Origin: Erythrobacter sp. SG61-1L
GTDB lineage: Bacteria > Pseudomonadota > Alphaproteobacteria > Sphingomonadales > Sphingomonadaceae
DNA: 64,000 nt
Reading direction: 5' to 3'
Assembly (NCBI RefSeq): GCF_001305965.1
Contig: NZ_JXQC01000003.1
Span: 1,822,452-1,886,451 of the forward strand
The position numbers were made by a program, and so were the translations under genes. Shown in pieces: positions 1 through 6,737 of this stretch. Below the pieces are notes generated by a model that was not told the DNA's origin, searched no databases, and worked only from the letters and a program-made list of their open reading frames with translations. Each line of letters opens with the position of its first letter. The first letter of the stretch is position 1.

Positions 1-5
1 AGCTG

Positions 6-35
6 TTGACAGCCCGCCCACCCCCCCGCTATCGG
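6..35 (+). promoter_or_regulatory. Probable tRNA-Leu promoter
   Basis: A perfect -35 hexamer TTGACA lies at 6-11. After about 17-18 bases a weak -10-like CTATCG/TATCGG occupies 29-35. Transcription would start near 41, about 40 bases before the mature tRNA. The match is by eye, and the -10 is poor. Confidence 0.5.
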
Positions 36-81
36 CGCGCTCCTACCTGCCGAAGCGGATCAAGCATCCGAAGCGGCCCGT

Positions 82-168
82 GCCCAGATGGCGGAATTGG
101 TAGACGCACCGTCTTCAGGTGGCGGCGCTCGCAAGGGCGTGGAGGTTCGAGTCCTCTTCTGGGCACCA
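82..168 (+). tRNA. tRNA-Leu (anticodon CAG)
   Basis: This is an 87-nt cloverleaf including an encoded CCA. The 7-bp acceptor stem pairs GCCCAGA with TCTGGGC. The D-arm has the class II pattern GGCGGAATTGGTAGAC. The anticodon stem CCGTC/GGCGG closes a loop TTCAGGT that reads CAG. A long variable arm (GGCGCTCGCAAGGGCGT) is typical of leucine tRNAs, and the T-arm contains GGTTCGAGTCC. The gene remains intact although an integrative element has inserted at its 3' end. Confidence 0.95.
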
Positions 169-170
169 TT
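152..170 (+). other. attL core (tRNA 3' end)
   Basis: The T-arm/acceptor end TCCTCTTCTGG-G-CACCATT reappears with one base deleted at 13172-13189 (TCCTCTTCTGG-CACCATT). The integrase gene begins about 120 bases further in. A tRNA 3' end beside a tyrosine recombinase is the classic integration site, so this is read as the left attachment core of the 13-kb element. Confidence 0.75.
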
Positions 171-233
171 ACTCTCGCGGATGGCAGAAATCCGCGAAAG
201 TCCCCTGAAATCCGTTGTTTACGGGCGCTTCAC

Positions 234-256
234 GGTACAAAGAGGCGGTACAAAAC
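234..256 (+). repeat. Left GGTACAAA arm pair
   Basis: Two direct copies of GGTACAAA start at 234 and 247 (13-base spacing), about 65 bases inside the left border. The same pair, in the same orientation, occurs at 13089 and 13101 inside the right border. Their position suggests arm-type integrase or excisionase binding sites. Function is inferred from symmetry only. Confidence 0.6.
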
Positions 257-289
257 GCCTCGCGAGTGAGGCGTCGAATCGTGGGCATA

Positions 290-2119
290 ATGACCAAGCA
301 CTTGCAGCGCGATCCCCGGACCGGGCGGCTGTCATTCCGCCGCGCTTTCCCGGACGAGTTGCGCCCCTTCATTCCCAAACAACCCCGCCAGTTGAAGCGG
401 TCGCTCGGCGCGAAATCCCTGCATGACCGGGAAGCCTCACGGCGTTTCGCTGAGGCCCAAGCCGAATATGAGAGGATCGTGGAAGCGGCACAGTTGCGTG
501 CCAACGGCACCAGTCGCCAGCTTGCCAGTTCCGACATTGGGTTCCTCGTGCAGACCTACGCCCATAGGCTCCGCAAGAACCTCACTGAGACCCACTTCGA
601 TCCCTCAGACGATCAACGCGAGTGGCTTGCAGCCTCCGCATGGCGCTTCGCTCCCTTCGCCTTCATGGACAAGGTGGGGGCAGAGTTGGCGGGCCGGGCA
701 ATTCCGTGGACCAATTCCGAAAGGGTCCGCGAAGCGCTGCCGGACCTCCTGTCCCACTGGCGCAAGCTGATTAGCGATGGTGACAGGGCAGGAATTATCA
801 GCGCCGAAGGTCAGACCGGAGAAAACCTGCTCGCGGAGTTTGCGCTTACAGCGGAATTGGACGCTACCGTTTTCTTTGATCTATGCCTTGCCCTCATCAG
901 GGCAGACATAGCGGCGGGGGTCCAGTTCTTACGCCTCACTGACAGCGGCGAAGAGATTGAACCGATTGAGATTCCAGTAGCCCCCGCGTCCGCTTCCCCC
1001 GAGAGGGATGTAGTGCGCTGGAGTGCATCTGGAACGGGCCACACTCTCACCTCATTGGCCGAACGCTTGTTTGCCAATAAGGTGGCTCCCATCGGCAAGG
1101 CTACGGAGCAGGCATGGAATACCGCTCTCAGGTTCTGGCGGGAAGTGTATGGCGAGATACCTTGCAGTGACATCACACGGCGGAAGGCCTCCGAATGGTC
1201 GAATCTGCTTTCCCAGCGCCCTCGTGGGCTTCCCAAGCGAATGGAGCGGCTTCCCCTCCCTGCACTTGTCGAACGATATGCGGGCAACGCTCAGGCGGCC
1301 CGTATCGCTGGAAAGACTGTGCGGCAGCACTTGGGGTCCCTCTCAGCCATCTGGAACAAGGCGGAGAAACGCGGGCTCATTGAGAATATGGCCAATCCCT
1401 TCGCTGGCCATGACGTGAAGGTCCAGCATAAGACTGGCGGGCAGCCGCTCACCACCGGAGAGCTAAATGCCGTCTTTCGGCTCCCCGTGTTCACAAGCGG
1501 CGAACGCCCCAAGCAGGGGCGGGGAGAAGCCGCGTATTGGATACCGCTACTTGCACTGTTCACAGGGGCAAGGCCCGGTGAGATTGCCCAGCTTATCGTC
1601 TCCGATTTCTGGCAGGACAGCGCAGGCAAGTGGCACATGCTCTACACAGACAAAGGGGAACACCCTGCCATCGGCAAGCGGCACCTCAAGACCAGTCGGC
1701 ATGGGACCGGCGAACGGCAATTTCCAGTGCCGCAAACACTCATAGACCTTGGCCTGCCCGCCTATCTGGCGTGGCTTGGAGAGCGAAAAGAGGTCGCCCT
1801 GTTTCCCGAGCTACGCGCGACCTCCAAGGGCCTGCATGACACTTGGAGCAGATGGTGGGGCCCTTATGTGCGCGAACACGGTGCCATCCCCGAAGGGAAG
1901 CGGCAGACCCGAGAGTTCCGCCACAACTTTATGACCGCACTCCGGGCGTCCGGCGTGTCAGATGAAGCTATCTCCTATCTTGCCGGGCACTCTGTCCGTG
2001 GGGGTAACACCACGCGGACCTATGGTGACCGCTCACCCTATGGTGCGGAGATCGAGAAGCTACGCTTTGAAGGCTTGGACCTGAGGGGCGTTAAGCGCTG
2101 GAAAGTACCGCCCCTTTAA
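290..2119 (+). CDS. Tyrosine-type site-specific integrase
   Basis: A 609-aa phage/island integrase whose predicted role is recombination of the element with the tRNA-Leu 3' end. The N-terminal part begins MTKHLQRDPRTGRLSFRRAF, a SAM-like/arm-binding style opening. The C-terminal catalytic domain shows TGARPGEIAQL (first Arg, about residue 428), REFRHNFMTALRASG (His-Asn box, about 543), AGH, and TYGD with the probable nucleophilic Tyr near 577. The ATG at 290 was preferred over an upstream in-frame start because conservation-like sequence begins there and the upstream 75 bases carry the GGTACAAA repeats. At about 600 aa it is longer than lambda-type integrases but normal for the long island integrases of alphaproteobacteria. 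It reads away from the tRNA into the element. Confidence 0.92.
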   Translation: MTKHLQRDPRTGRLSFRRAFPDELRPFIPKQPRQLKRSLGAKSLHDREASRRFAEAQAEYERIVEAAQLRANGTSRQLASSDIGFLVQTYAHRLRKNLTETHFDPSDDQREWLAASAWRFAPFAFMDKVGAELAGRAIPWTNSERVREALPDLLSHWRKLISDGDRAGIISAEGQTGENLLAEFALTAELDATVFFDLCLALIRADIAAGVQFLRLTDSGEEIEPIEIPVAPASASPERDVVRWSASGTGHTLTSLAERLFANKVAPIGKATEQAWNTALRFWREVYGEIPCSDITRRKASEWSNLLSQRPRGLPKRMERLPLPALVERYAGNAQAARIAGKTVRQHLGSLSAIWNKAEKRGLIENMANPFAGHDVKVQHKTGGQPLTTGELNAVFRLPVFTSGERPKQGRGEAAYWIPLLALFTGARPGEIAQLIVSDFWQDSAGKWHMLYTDKGEHPAIGKRHLKTSRHGTGERQFPVPQTLIDLGLPAYLAWLGERKEVALFPELRATSKGLHDTWSRWWGPYVREHGAIPEGKRQTREFRHNFMTALRASGVSDEAISYLAGHSVRGGNTTRTYGDRSPYGAEIEKLRFEGLDLRGVKRWKVPPL

Positions 2120-2784
2120 GGTTCCGCTTGTTTGAGCCGTCTGACAACGGCCTAACCCATTCAGGATTGTCACTAAAAAACCCACGACCGCCCTGTAATT
2201 AGTTCTAGTTTGGATTAGAATTGCGTTGTCCAGCATCGCGAAAAGCCAACAGGGGGACCTGCATGAACAATGAATTCTGGGCAGCAGTGGTAGGGGCAGT
2301 TATCGGCGCACTTGCTGGGGGTGGGGTGACTTGGTCATTGCAGCACTTTCAAGGCAAGGCCGACAAAGCCGAGCGGGACAAAGGCCTAGCCCGTTCCCTG
2401 ATATTTAAGCTCATGCGAATTTCTACCGATTTAGACGGCTTCCGCAAGCACGTAGCGGAGTGCGAGGAAAGGGCCACAGAAACAAAATTGGCGGTCGGCT
2501 GGCAGTCACTCCGCGCCATTGCAAATGGCCCTGACAAAGTCGCGTTCACATCGGACGAAATGGGCTACTTGCTCGGCCTAGGAGATTTTTCACTTTTCAA
2601 CAGGGTACTATCTCTTGATGCAATTCATGCCTCTAGCGTCGACATATTCTCTCTATATGCAAATCGTCGGTTAGAACTTACGAACATGTTACCCGCGCAA
2701 ATGAATGGGATGGTTGGCGAAGTTGCGTTAAACGATAACGCCTATGCCGTAGTTGCGCCGCGAATGGCAGAACTAGACGACTTA

Positions 2785-3955
2785 TACCAACTTGTGCGGC
2801 CGCTGACTCACGATGGGGATTCCCAAGAGCCTGAAAGTCTGAATCTATGACGCCCTGTTCTGGAGGGTAGTTTGATGGGTTCAGCGATCGGCTTGCGTGA
2901 TGATTATGATGGCGCTGCCTTGAGGCGATTGGCGCGTGCGTCGAAGAGCGCGAACCAGACGCGGCGGCTTTTAGCCTTGGCCGAGATCTACGACGGTGGC
3001 AGCCGGACTGCGGCGGCGCGGATCGGCGGGGTGGGTCTGCAGATCGTGCGAGACTGGGTGGTCCGGTTCAATACCCGTGGCCCGGATGGCCTTCTGGATG
3101 GCAAGGCACCCGGTCCTCGATCCCGGCTCAATGATATTCAGCGCCGCGCGCTTCTGGAGGTTGTCGAGCGTGGTCCGATCCCGGCGGTGCATGGCGTCGT
3201 GCGCTGGCGGCTGATCGATCTGGTGCAGTGGCTTCATGATGAGTTTGCGGTTTCGCTCGATGTGAGCACCGTGTCGCGCGAACTGAAGAAGCTGGGCTAC
3301 GTCAAGCTCACGGCTCGGCCTCGCCACCATGCCCAGAACGAACTCGCCGCGGAGGCCTTCAAAAAGGGGGTTTTGCCGCCGAGCTGGCAAAGGTCAGAGC
3401 AACCCTCCCCAAGGGCACGCCCATAGAGATATGGTTCCAGGACGAAGCGCGGATCGGCCAAAAGAACAAGATCACGCGGCGCTGGGCCAGACGCGGGACC
3501 CGGCCATCAGCGCCCAAGGATCAGCGGACGAAATCGGCCTACATCTTCGGCGCGATCTGCCCCGAGCAGGGCAAGGGTGCCGGCCTTGTTCTGCCCTTCT
3601 GCAATACAGAGATGATGTCCCTGCATCTTGCCGAAATCTCCCTCGCCGTCGCCCCCGGCGCTCACGCGGTCGTGCTGATGGATCAGGCCGGTTGGCACAT
3701 GACCGGAAAGCTCATCGTGCCCGACAACATCAGCATCATCGCGCTGCCAGCCAAGTGCCCAGAGCTCAACCCCGTCGAGAACATCTGGCAGTTTATGCGC
3801 GACAACTGGCTCTCCAACCGCGTGTTCACCTCCCACGATAACATCGTCGATCACTGCTGCGAGGCGTGGAACAAGCTCACCGATCAGCCATGGCGCATCA
3901 TGACCATCGGCCGCCGCAAATGGGCCCGTGGGTCATGATCAATGCAGGTTGGTAT
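2785..3955 (+). mobile_element. IS630-family insertion sequence
   Basis: An element of about 1,171 bp. The left end TACCAAC (2785-2791) is inverted at the right end as GTTGGTA (3948-3954), and the similarity continues inward imperfectly (TGAC.CACG at matching distance). The dinucleotide TA lies outside both ends (2783-2784 and 3956-3957), the target duplication known for IS630/Tc1-like transposons. Removing the element plus one TA restores the interrupted host frame, which fixes the borders to within a base or two. Confidence 0.85.
2875..3938 (+). CDS. IS630 transposase, two frames joined by -1 shift
   Basis: DDE transposase in two overlapping frames. The first frame (from ATG 2875, behind GGAGGG) encodes the helix-turn-helix N-terminal half, ending ...LAAEAFKKG. 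The catalytic half lies in the -1 frame and continues GFAAELAKVRATL..., with FQDEARIG, VLMDQAGWH and CPELNPVENIW carrying the D, D and E of the active site. The frames meet at 3361-3374 in AAAAAGGGGGTTTT, which contains the heptamer A-AAG-GGG, a recognised -1 slippery pattern. Programmed frameshifting is therefore as likely as simple mutation; IS630 members often use it. The coding sequence is shown as one span. Confidence 0.85.
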
Positions 3956-4102
3956 TAGTTCGCCAAATCCGAGAACGCGTTGTCGAGGATTCCGCCACTG
4001 CCCGGCAGGCCTTGGCGGACACTGCTGTTGCCGTAAAAGTGACGTTGGGAGAGAAGTTTGAAGTGGAATTCGTGAAGCCGGACGCCCCTATTGCGGCATA
4101 GG

Positions 4103-4453
4103 CTACTCACAGCCCTTCCCGTCCCCATCGCGGTCCAAGTGCTTCCCGTAGCCCGGTTGGCCCCGATAGACAGGCGCGGCCCCAGCCGCACGGGCTGCTG
4201 AACAGTTGGGATAGTAGACCTCTCGCCCACTGCCACCACCGTTCCCGCTACCCCGCAGGCTCTGCTTGGGCACAGAGGTTGCGCCAGCATTAGGCCCCCT
4301 GTGACAATGGCGGGTCCCTGTCTTGCGGTCCATGTGGCAACCGTCAGCAGCGAGACCCCCACCGTGGGCACTGAGCGGCGCTGGGCTGCTTATGGCTACA
4401 AGCGCAAGGCCTGCCGCTGCCCCTAGCCACCTTGAGACGTTCTGCCTCCACAT
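4103..4453 (-). CDS. Secreted excalibur-domain protein
   Basis: A 116-aa protein with an N-terminal signal peptide (MWRQNVSRWLGAAAGLALVAISSPAPLSAH). Next comes a His/Cys-rich segment (GCHMDRKTGTRHCHR). The C-terminal excalibur motif runs YYPNCSAARAAG ... GKHLDRDGDGKGCE. Excalibur domains bind calcium through DxDxDGxxCE, which is fully present here, and the conserved Cys pair is retained. The protein is likely exported. Its stop codon is 2 bases from the end of the convergent IS-split gene. Role in the element unknown; such proteins often accompany secreted or surface nucleases. Confidence 0.8.
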   Translation of the reverse strand: MWRQNVSRWLGAAAGLALVAISSPAPLSAHGGGLAADGCHMDRKTGTRHCHRGPNAGATSVPKQSLRGSGNGGGSGREVYYPNCSAARAAGAAPVYRGQPGYGKHLDRDGDGKGCE

Positions 4454-4456
4454 AGC

Positions 4457-4939
4457 TCAGAACCTCCGCTGGACGGTGCTAGGATCGTAAGGCTGGCAGG
4501 TGCCGACATAGTCGCCCGCCTTCCCTGAGATACTGATAGCGCCAGTCAGCCGATCAATTCGCAGCTTAGGGTTGTTCATCACGTTCACGGCCACAGAGGC
4601 AGTGATTTCGTTCTCGCCAATCTTGATGGACTTGATTTTGAACCACCCATCCTCGCCCCCACGAATGACAGGCAGCATGGCGCGAGGCATACGAATGCGC
4701 CCTTCGCCTCCCTCAATCCAGAGGTTCACTTGATCGTCAAAAGGAACGCTCCGGTTCCCCACGACATTGGCCGACGCATAGCCGCCATTGCTGTCCCATG
4801 CGTTCGCCTGAGCGTAGGTCGCTTTGTTCGCAGCGCCTCCCCCCAAACAGACCAAATCAAAGCGTTTGGAGTCCGACTGGCCAGCGGCTGAAGTCGCCAC
4901 ACATAATGCCAACAGACCAAAGATGGCTCTCGGTTTCAT
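4457..4939 (-). CDS. Exported hypothetical protein
   Basis: A 160-aa protein with a clear signal peptide (MKPRAIFGLLALCVATSAAG, cleavage near AAG-QS). The mature part contains two Cys (LVCLGGG and GTCQPY) that could form a disulphide, and alternating hydrophobic stretches suggesting a small beta-rich domain. No family recognised. The ATG at 4939 was chosen over 4954 because the signal peptide begins there. It lies 3 bases upstream of the excalibur gene on the same strand, so the two are probably cotranscribed. Confidence 0.7.
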   Translation of the reverse strand: MKPRAIFGLLALCVATSAAGQSDSKRFDLVCLGGGAANKATYAQANAWDSNGGYASANVVGNRSVPFDDQVNLWIEGGEGRIRMPRAMLPVIRGGEDGWFKIKSIKIGENEITASVAVNVMNNPKLRIDRLTGAISISGKAGDYVGTCQPYDPSTVQRRF

Positions 4940-4993
4940 GTTGCCCCCTCGCAATCACTATCGCAGCTATCCGGGGAAGCGGTGACTAAATCG

Positions 4994-5128
4994 CTAACCG
5001 AACAGGAAGCCCCAGCACGTAATTGCGCCAAAGATGAGGGCCACAAATACCATTAAACCGACCGCGAACGCCTCCACGTAGATACCCTTATCGTCTGGGG
5101 CGTCTCTGTCTTCCCACTCGCAGCGCAT
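4994..5128 (-). CDS. Small single-span membrane protein (44 aa)
   Basis: A short gene: ATG at 5126-5128, stop at 4994-4996. An AAGGAG Shine-Dalgarno sequence ends about 10 bases upstream of the ATG on the minus strand. The product starts MRCEWEDRDAPDDKG (acidic head) and ends in one strong membrane helix (FAVGLMVFVALIFGAITCWG). It precedes the exported-protein genes on the same strand, so the three may form one unit. No family recognised. The ribosome site and the hydrophobic helix make it a credible gene despite its size. Confidence 0.6.
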   Translation of the reverse strand: MRCEWEDRDAPDDKGIYVEAFAVGLMVFVALIFGAITCWGFLFG

Positions 5129-5344
5129 GGCGTTTCGTCTCCTTGGAGGGGCCGGAAGTGGGCGTGGTGTCTCCGTGAGTCAATCGGGTCCGCGTTTCAC
5201 CCAAAGATCAACATTGATAGCTTGCTATGTAGCCAAGGCCAAATGCCGCCCAAGGGGCTGATATTGCACCGAAATTGCTCTCTTAGAAAAAGGCAATATT
5301 TTCAAAGCGTTGCGCACGTGTTGCGCACGTTTTGGAATATACCG

Positions 5345-5554
5345 CCACATTTAGGAGAGAGACCGCAACAACGCCCTCCGTTCGTCACCCTCTGCAATAA
5401 AGGGCCACCATATCCAGAACCGCAACAACATCCTCCGCTCGCCCCCCTCTGGAATAAACAACCACCATATCCAGAGACCGGCACATTTTCGCCGTTTTCG
5501 GCACTCCACCGAATAAAACCCCCCCATATCCAGAGCCGCCTGCAACGTGTTGCG
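5345..5554 (+). repeat. Degenerate ~58-bp tandem repeats (about 3.5 copies)
   Basis: Copies start near 5345, 5405, 5462 and 5522. Each full copy runs from CCACCATATCCAGA through ACCGCAACAACATCCTCCG-like sequence to an AATAAA tail. The copies have diverged. Adjacent units create inverted arms, for example CTCTGGA at 5447-5453 with TCCAGAG at 5470-5476, so each junction can fold. Just upstream, GTTGCGCAC is repeated twice (about 5308-5330). The block fills most of the ~470-bp stretch 5129-5599 before the next gene. It could be an iteron-like replication or regulatory array, or eroded minisatellite. Confidence 0.65.
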
Positions 5555-5599
5555 TTCGGCGCCTCCGCATTCTCCAATCCCAGACCCAACACCACCACC

Positions 5600-6127
5600 A
5601 TGAACAAGCCATCATTCGCGGCCCCAACACGTAAGGGCCGTCCCTCTAACCGTGCGTCCGACGCGGACCCCGCAACTATCGCGGAGTTTGTCGCCAAAGC
5701 ACTCGAAAACCCTGCAACGCCTCCACCCCCAACGCCTCTCGCCCCTGAGCCGCCGACTGACCGCAAACGCTACAGCGGCGTGTGGCACGACATGACGCCC
5801 GAAGAACGAAGCGCCTACGCAAAGAAACTTGCGGCTATGCGCCGCCCTGAGAACATGCGCCGTGCTTACAAGCGCACTCGCGGCCCGAAAGGGTGGAGTG
5901 CCGAAGATGCAGCAGCGGCAAAGGTCGCGGCCCGCCTAGCAGCCGAAAGGCTCGTGGAACGCCTAATCGCCAATGGCACCATTCCCCGCTCTGACATTGA
6001 CGGGGCGAACGCCACTGTCGCCGCCCTTACGCTCCTAGCCGCTCCGGGCGGCGCGAAGGCAGACAAACTAGCAGCCGCACGAAAGTTGCTGCGCCACTAC
6101 CATGCCGATCTGGCGGGGATGGTATGA
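5600..6127 (+). CDS. Hypothetical element protein
   Basis: A 175-aa protein starting MNKPSFAAPTRKGRPSNRAS. It has a proline-rich linker (TPPPPTPLAPEPP), a basic region (RRPENMRRAYKRTRGPKGW) and an Ala-rich helical C-terminus. Basic linker plus helices suggests nucleic-acid binding, perhaps a small phage packaging or replication factor, but no family is recognisable. The reading frame stays open upstream through the tandem repeats to 5222 without a good start, so ATG 5600 was preferred. Its stop overlaps the start of the HNH gene (ATGA), indicating translational coupling. Confidence 0.6.
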   Translation: MNKPSFAAPTRKGRPSNRASDADPATIAEFVAKALENPATPPPPTPLAPEPPTDRKRYSGVWHDMTPEERSAYAKKLAAMRRPENMRRAYKRTRGPKGWSAEDAAAAKVAARLAAERLVERLIANGTIPRSDIDGANATVAALTLLAAPGGAKADKLAAARKLLRHYHADLAGMV

Positions 6128-6597
6128 CAGACCCTCTCTGCCGTTCGTTTCGCCAAGCCCGCGCCATGCGTTTTGAAGCGTTACCCTCGCCCAACCCTGA
6201 GCTTGAGAAGCCATGCCAAGTTTGTGTCTCCCATCAGCCGAACACAGACGGGTATCTCCACAAGACTTGGACCGTAGAGGGGCGCAAACTCAAGGAACCC
6301 TTTCACCGCTTCATTCTCCGAGCCCATCGGGGGTGGGAGCAATGGCCTGAGGGTCTCGAATGCGACCACCTGTGTCGCCACCGCTTATGCGCTGAGCCCA
6401 GCCATCTTCGCCCCCTTGAACGCTCCGAACACAAGAGCGTGACAAACGCCACGCGCTATTCCGAACGGCACAAAGACGCCCGCGACTACTGGCTTGCGAC
6501 CGGCTGCACCGGCACGGCCTTAGGCGAGCGTTTCAACGTCTCATATTCGTCCGGCTGTCGCTGGATACGCCAGTGGAAGGCGGACTTGCTCGCCTGA
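6124..6597 (+). CDS. HNH endonuclease family protein
   Basis: A 157-aa protein. The central nuclease-like core reads CQVC...HRFILRAHRGW...LECDHLCRHRLCAEPSHLRPL, with the Cys and His spacing of zinc-stabilised HNH enzymes of phages and islands and the catalytic His in the CDHLC segment. The C-terminal tail (GTALGERFNVSYSSGCRWIRQW) resembles a DNA-binding helix-turn-helix, as in many phage HNH proteins. Coupled to the preceding gene by a 4-base overlap. A role as homing-type nuclease or packaging accessory is possible. Confidence 0.8.
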   Translation: MTDPLCRSFRQARAMRFEALPSPNPELEKPCQVCVSHQPNTDGYLHKTWTVEGRKLKEPFHRFILRAHRGWEQWPEGLECDHLCRHRLCAEPSHLRPLERSEHKSVTNATRYSERHKDARDYWLATGCTGTALGERFNVSYSSGCRWIRQWKADLLA

Positions 6598-6615
6598 GCA
6601 CCACCTAACCCTTTT

Positions 6616-6646
6616 GGTCGCCCTGCATTCTGTAGGCGACCCTTTC
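6616..6646 (+). terminator. Possible terminator after HNH gene
   Basis: A perfect 7-bp stem GGTCGCC (6616-6622)/GGCGACC (6635-6641) has a 12-base loop and is followed by CTTTCCCC. The weak T-run makes termination uncertain. Confidence 0.4.
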
Positions 6647-6737
6647 CCCAATGCCCCCGCACGTCCGACCATGTGCGCACACTATCCCCCGGACGCTGCA
6701 CCGTGGGGGCAATATCCAATTGGAACCCAAAACACCT

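Larger units (their letters stand above)
2263..4101 (+). pseudogene. Membrane-anchored hypothetical gene split by IS630
   Basis: The 5' part (2263-2784, 174 codons) and the 3' part (3958-4101, 47 codons plus stop) form one open frame when the inserted IS and one TA are removed: the codon TTA at 2782-2784 is followed in frame by GTT at 3958. The joined 221-aa product starts MNNEFWAAVVGAVIGALAGG, an N-terminal membrane helix, followed by a charged, probably alpha-helical cytoplasmic region with no recognised domain. In the present sequence the 5' half reads on into the IS and stops at 2850, giving a 195-aa hybrid. Codon use is visibly AT-richer than the surrounding chromosome. The gene ends two bases from the convergent gene at 4103. 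Function unknown. Confidence 0.8.

Noticed and set aside
5345-5554. CRISPR-like array
   Set aside because: The units are direct tandem repeats without unique spacers, are too degenerate, and no cas genes are near.
5222-5599. N-terminal extension of the 5600-6127 protein through the tandem repeats
   Set aside because: Only a TTG start is available and the translation is repeat-derived and Pro-rich; ATG 5600 is simpler. Not fully excluded.
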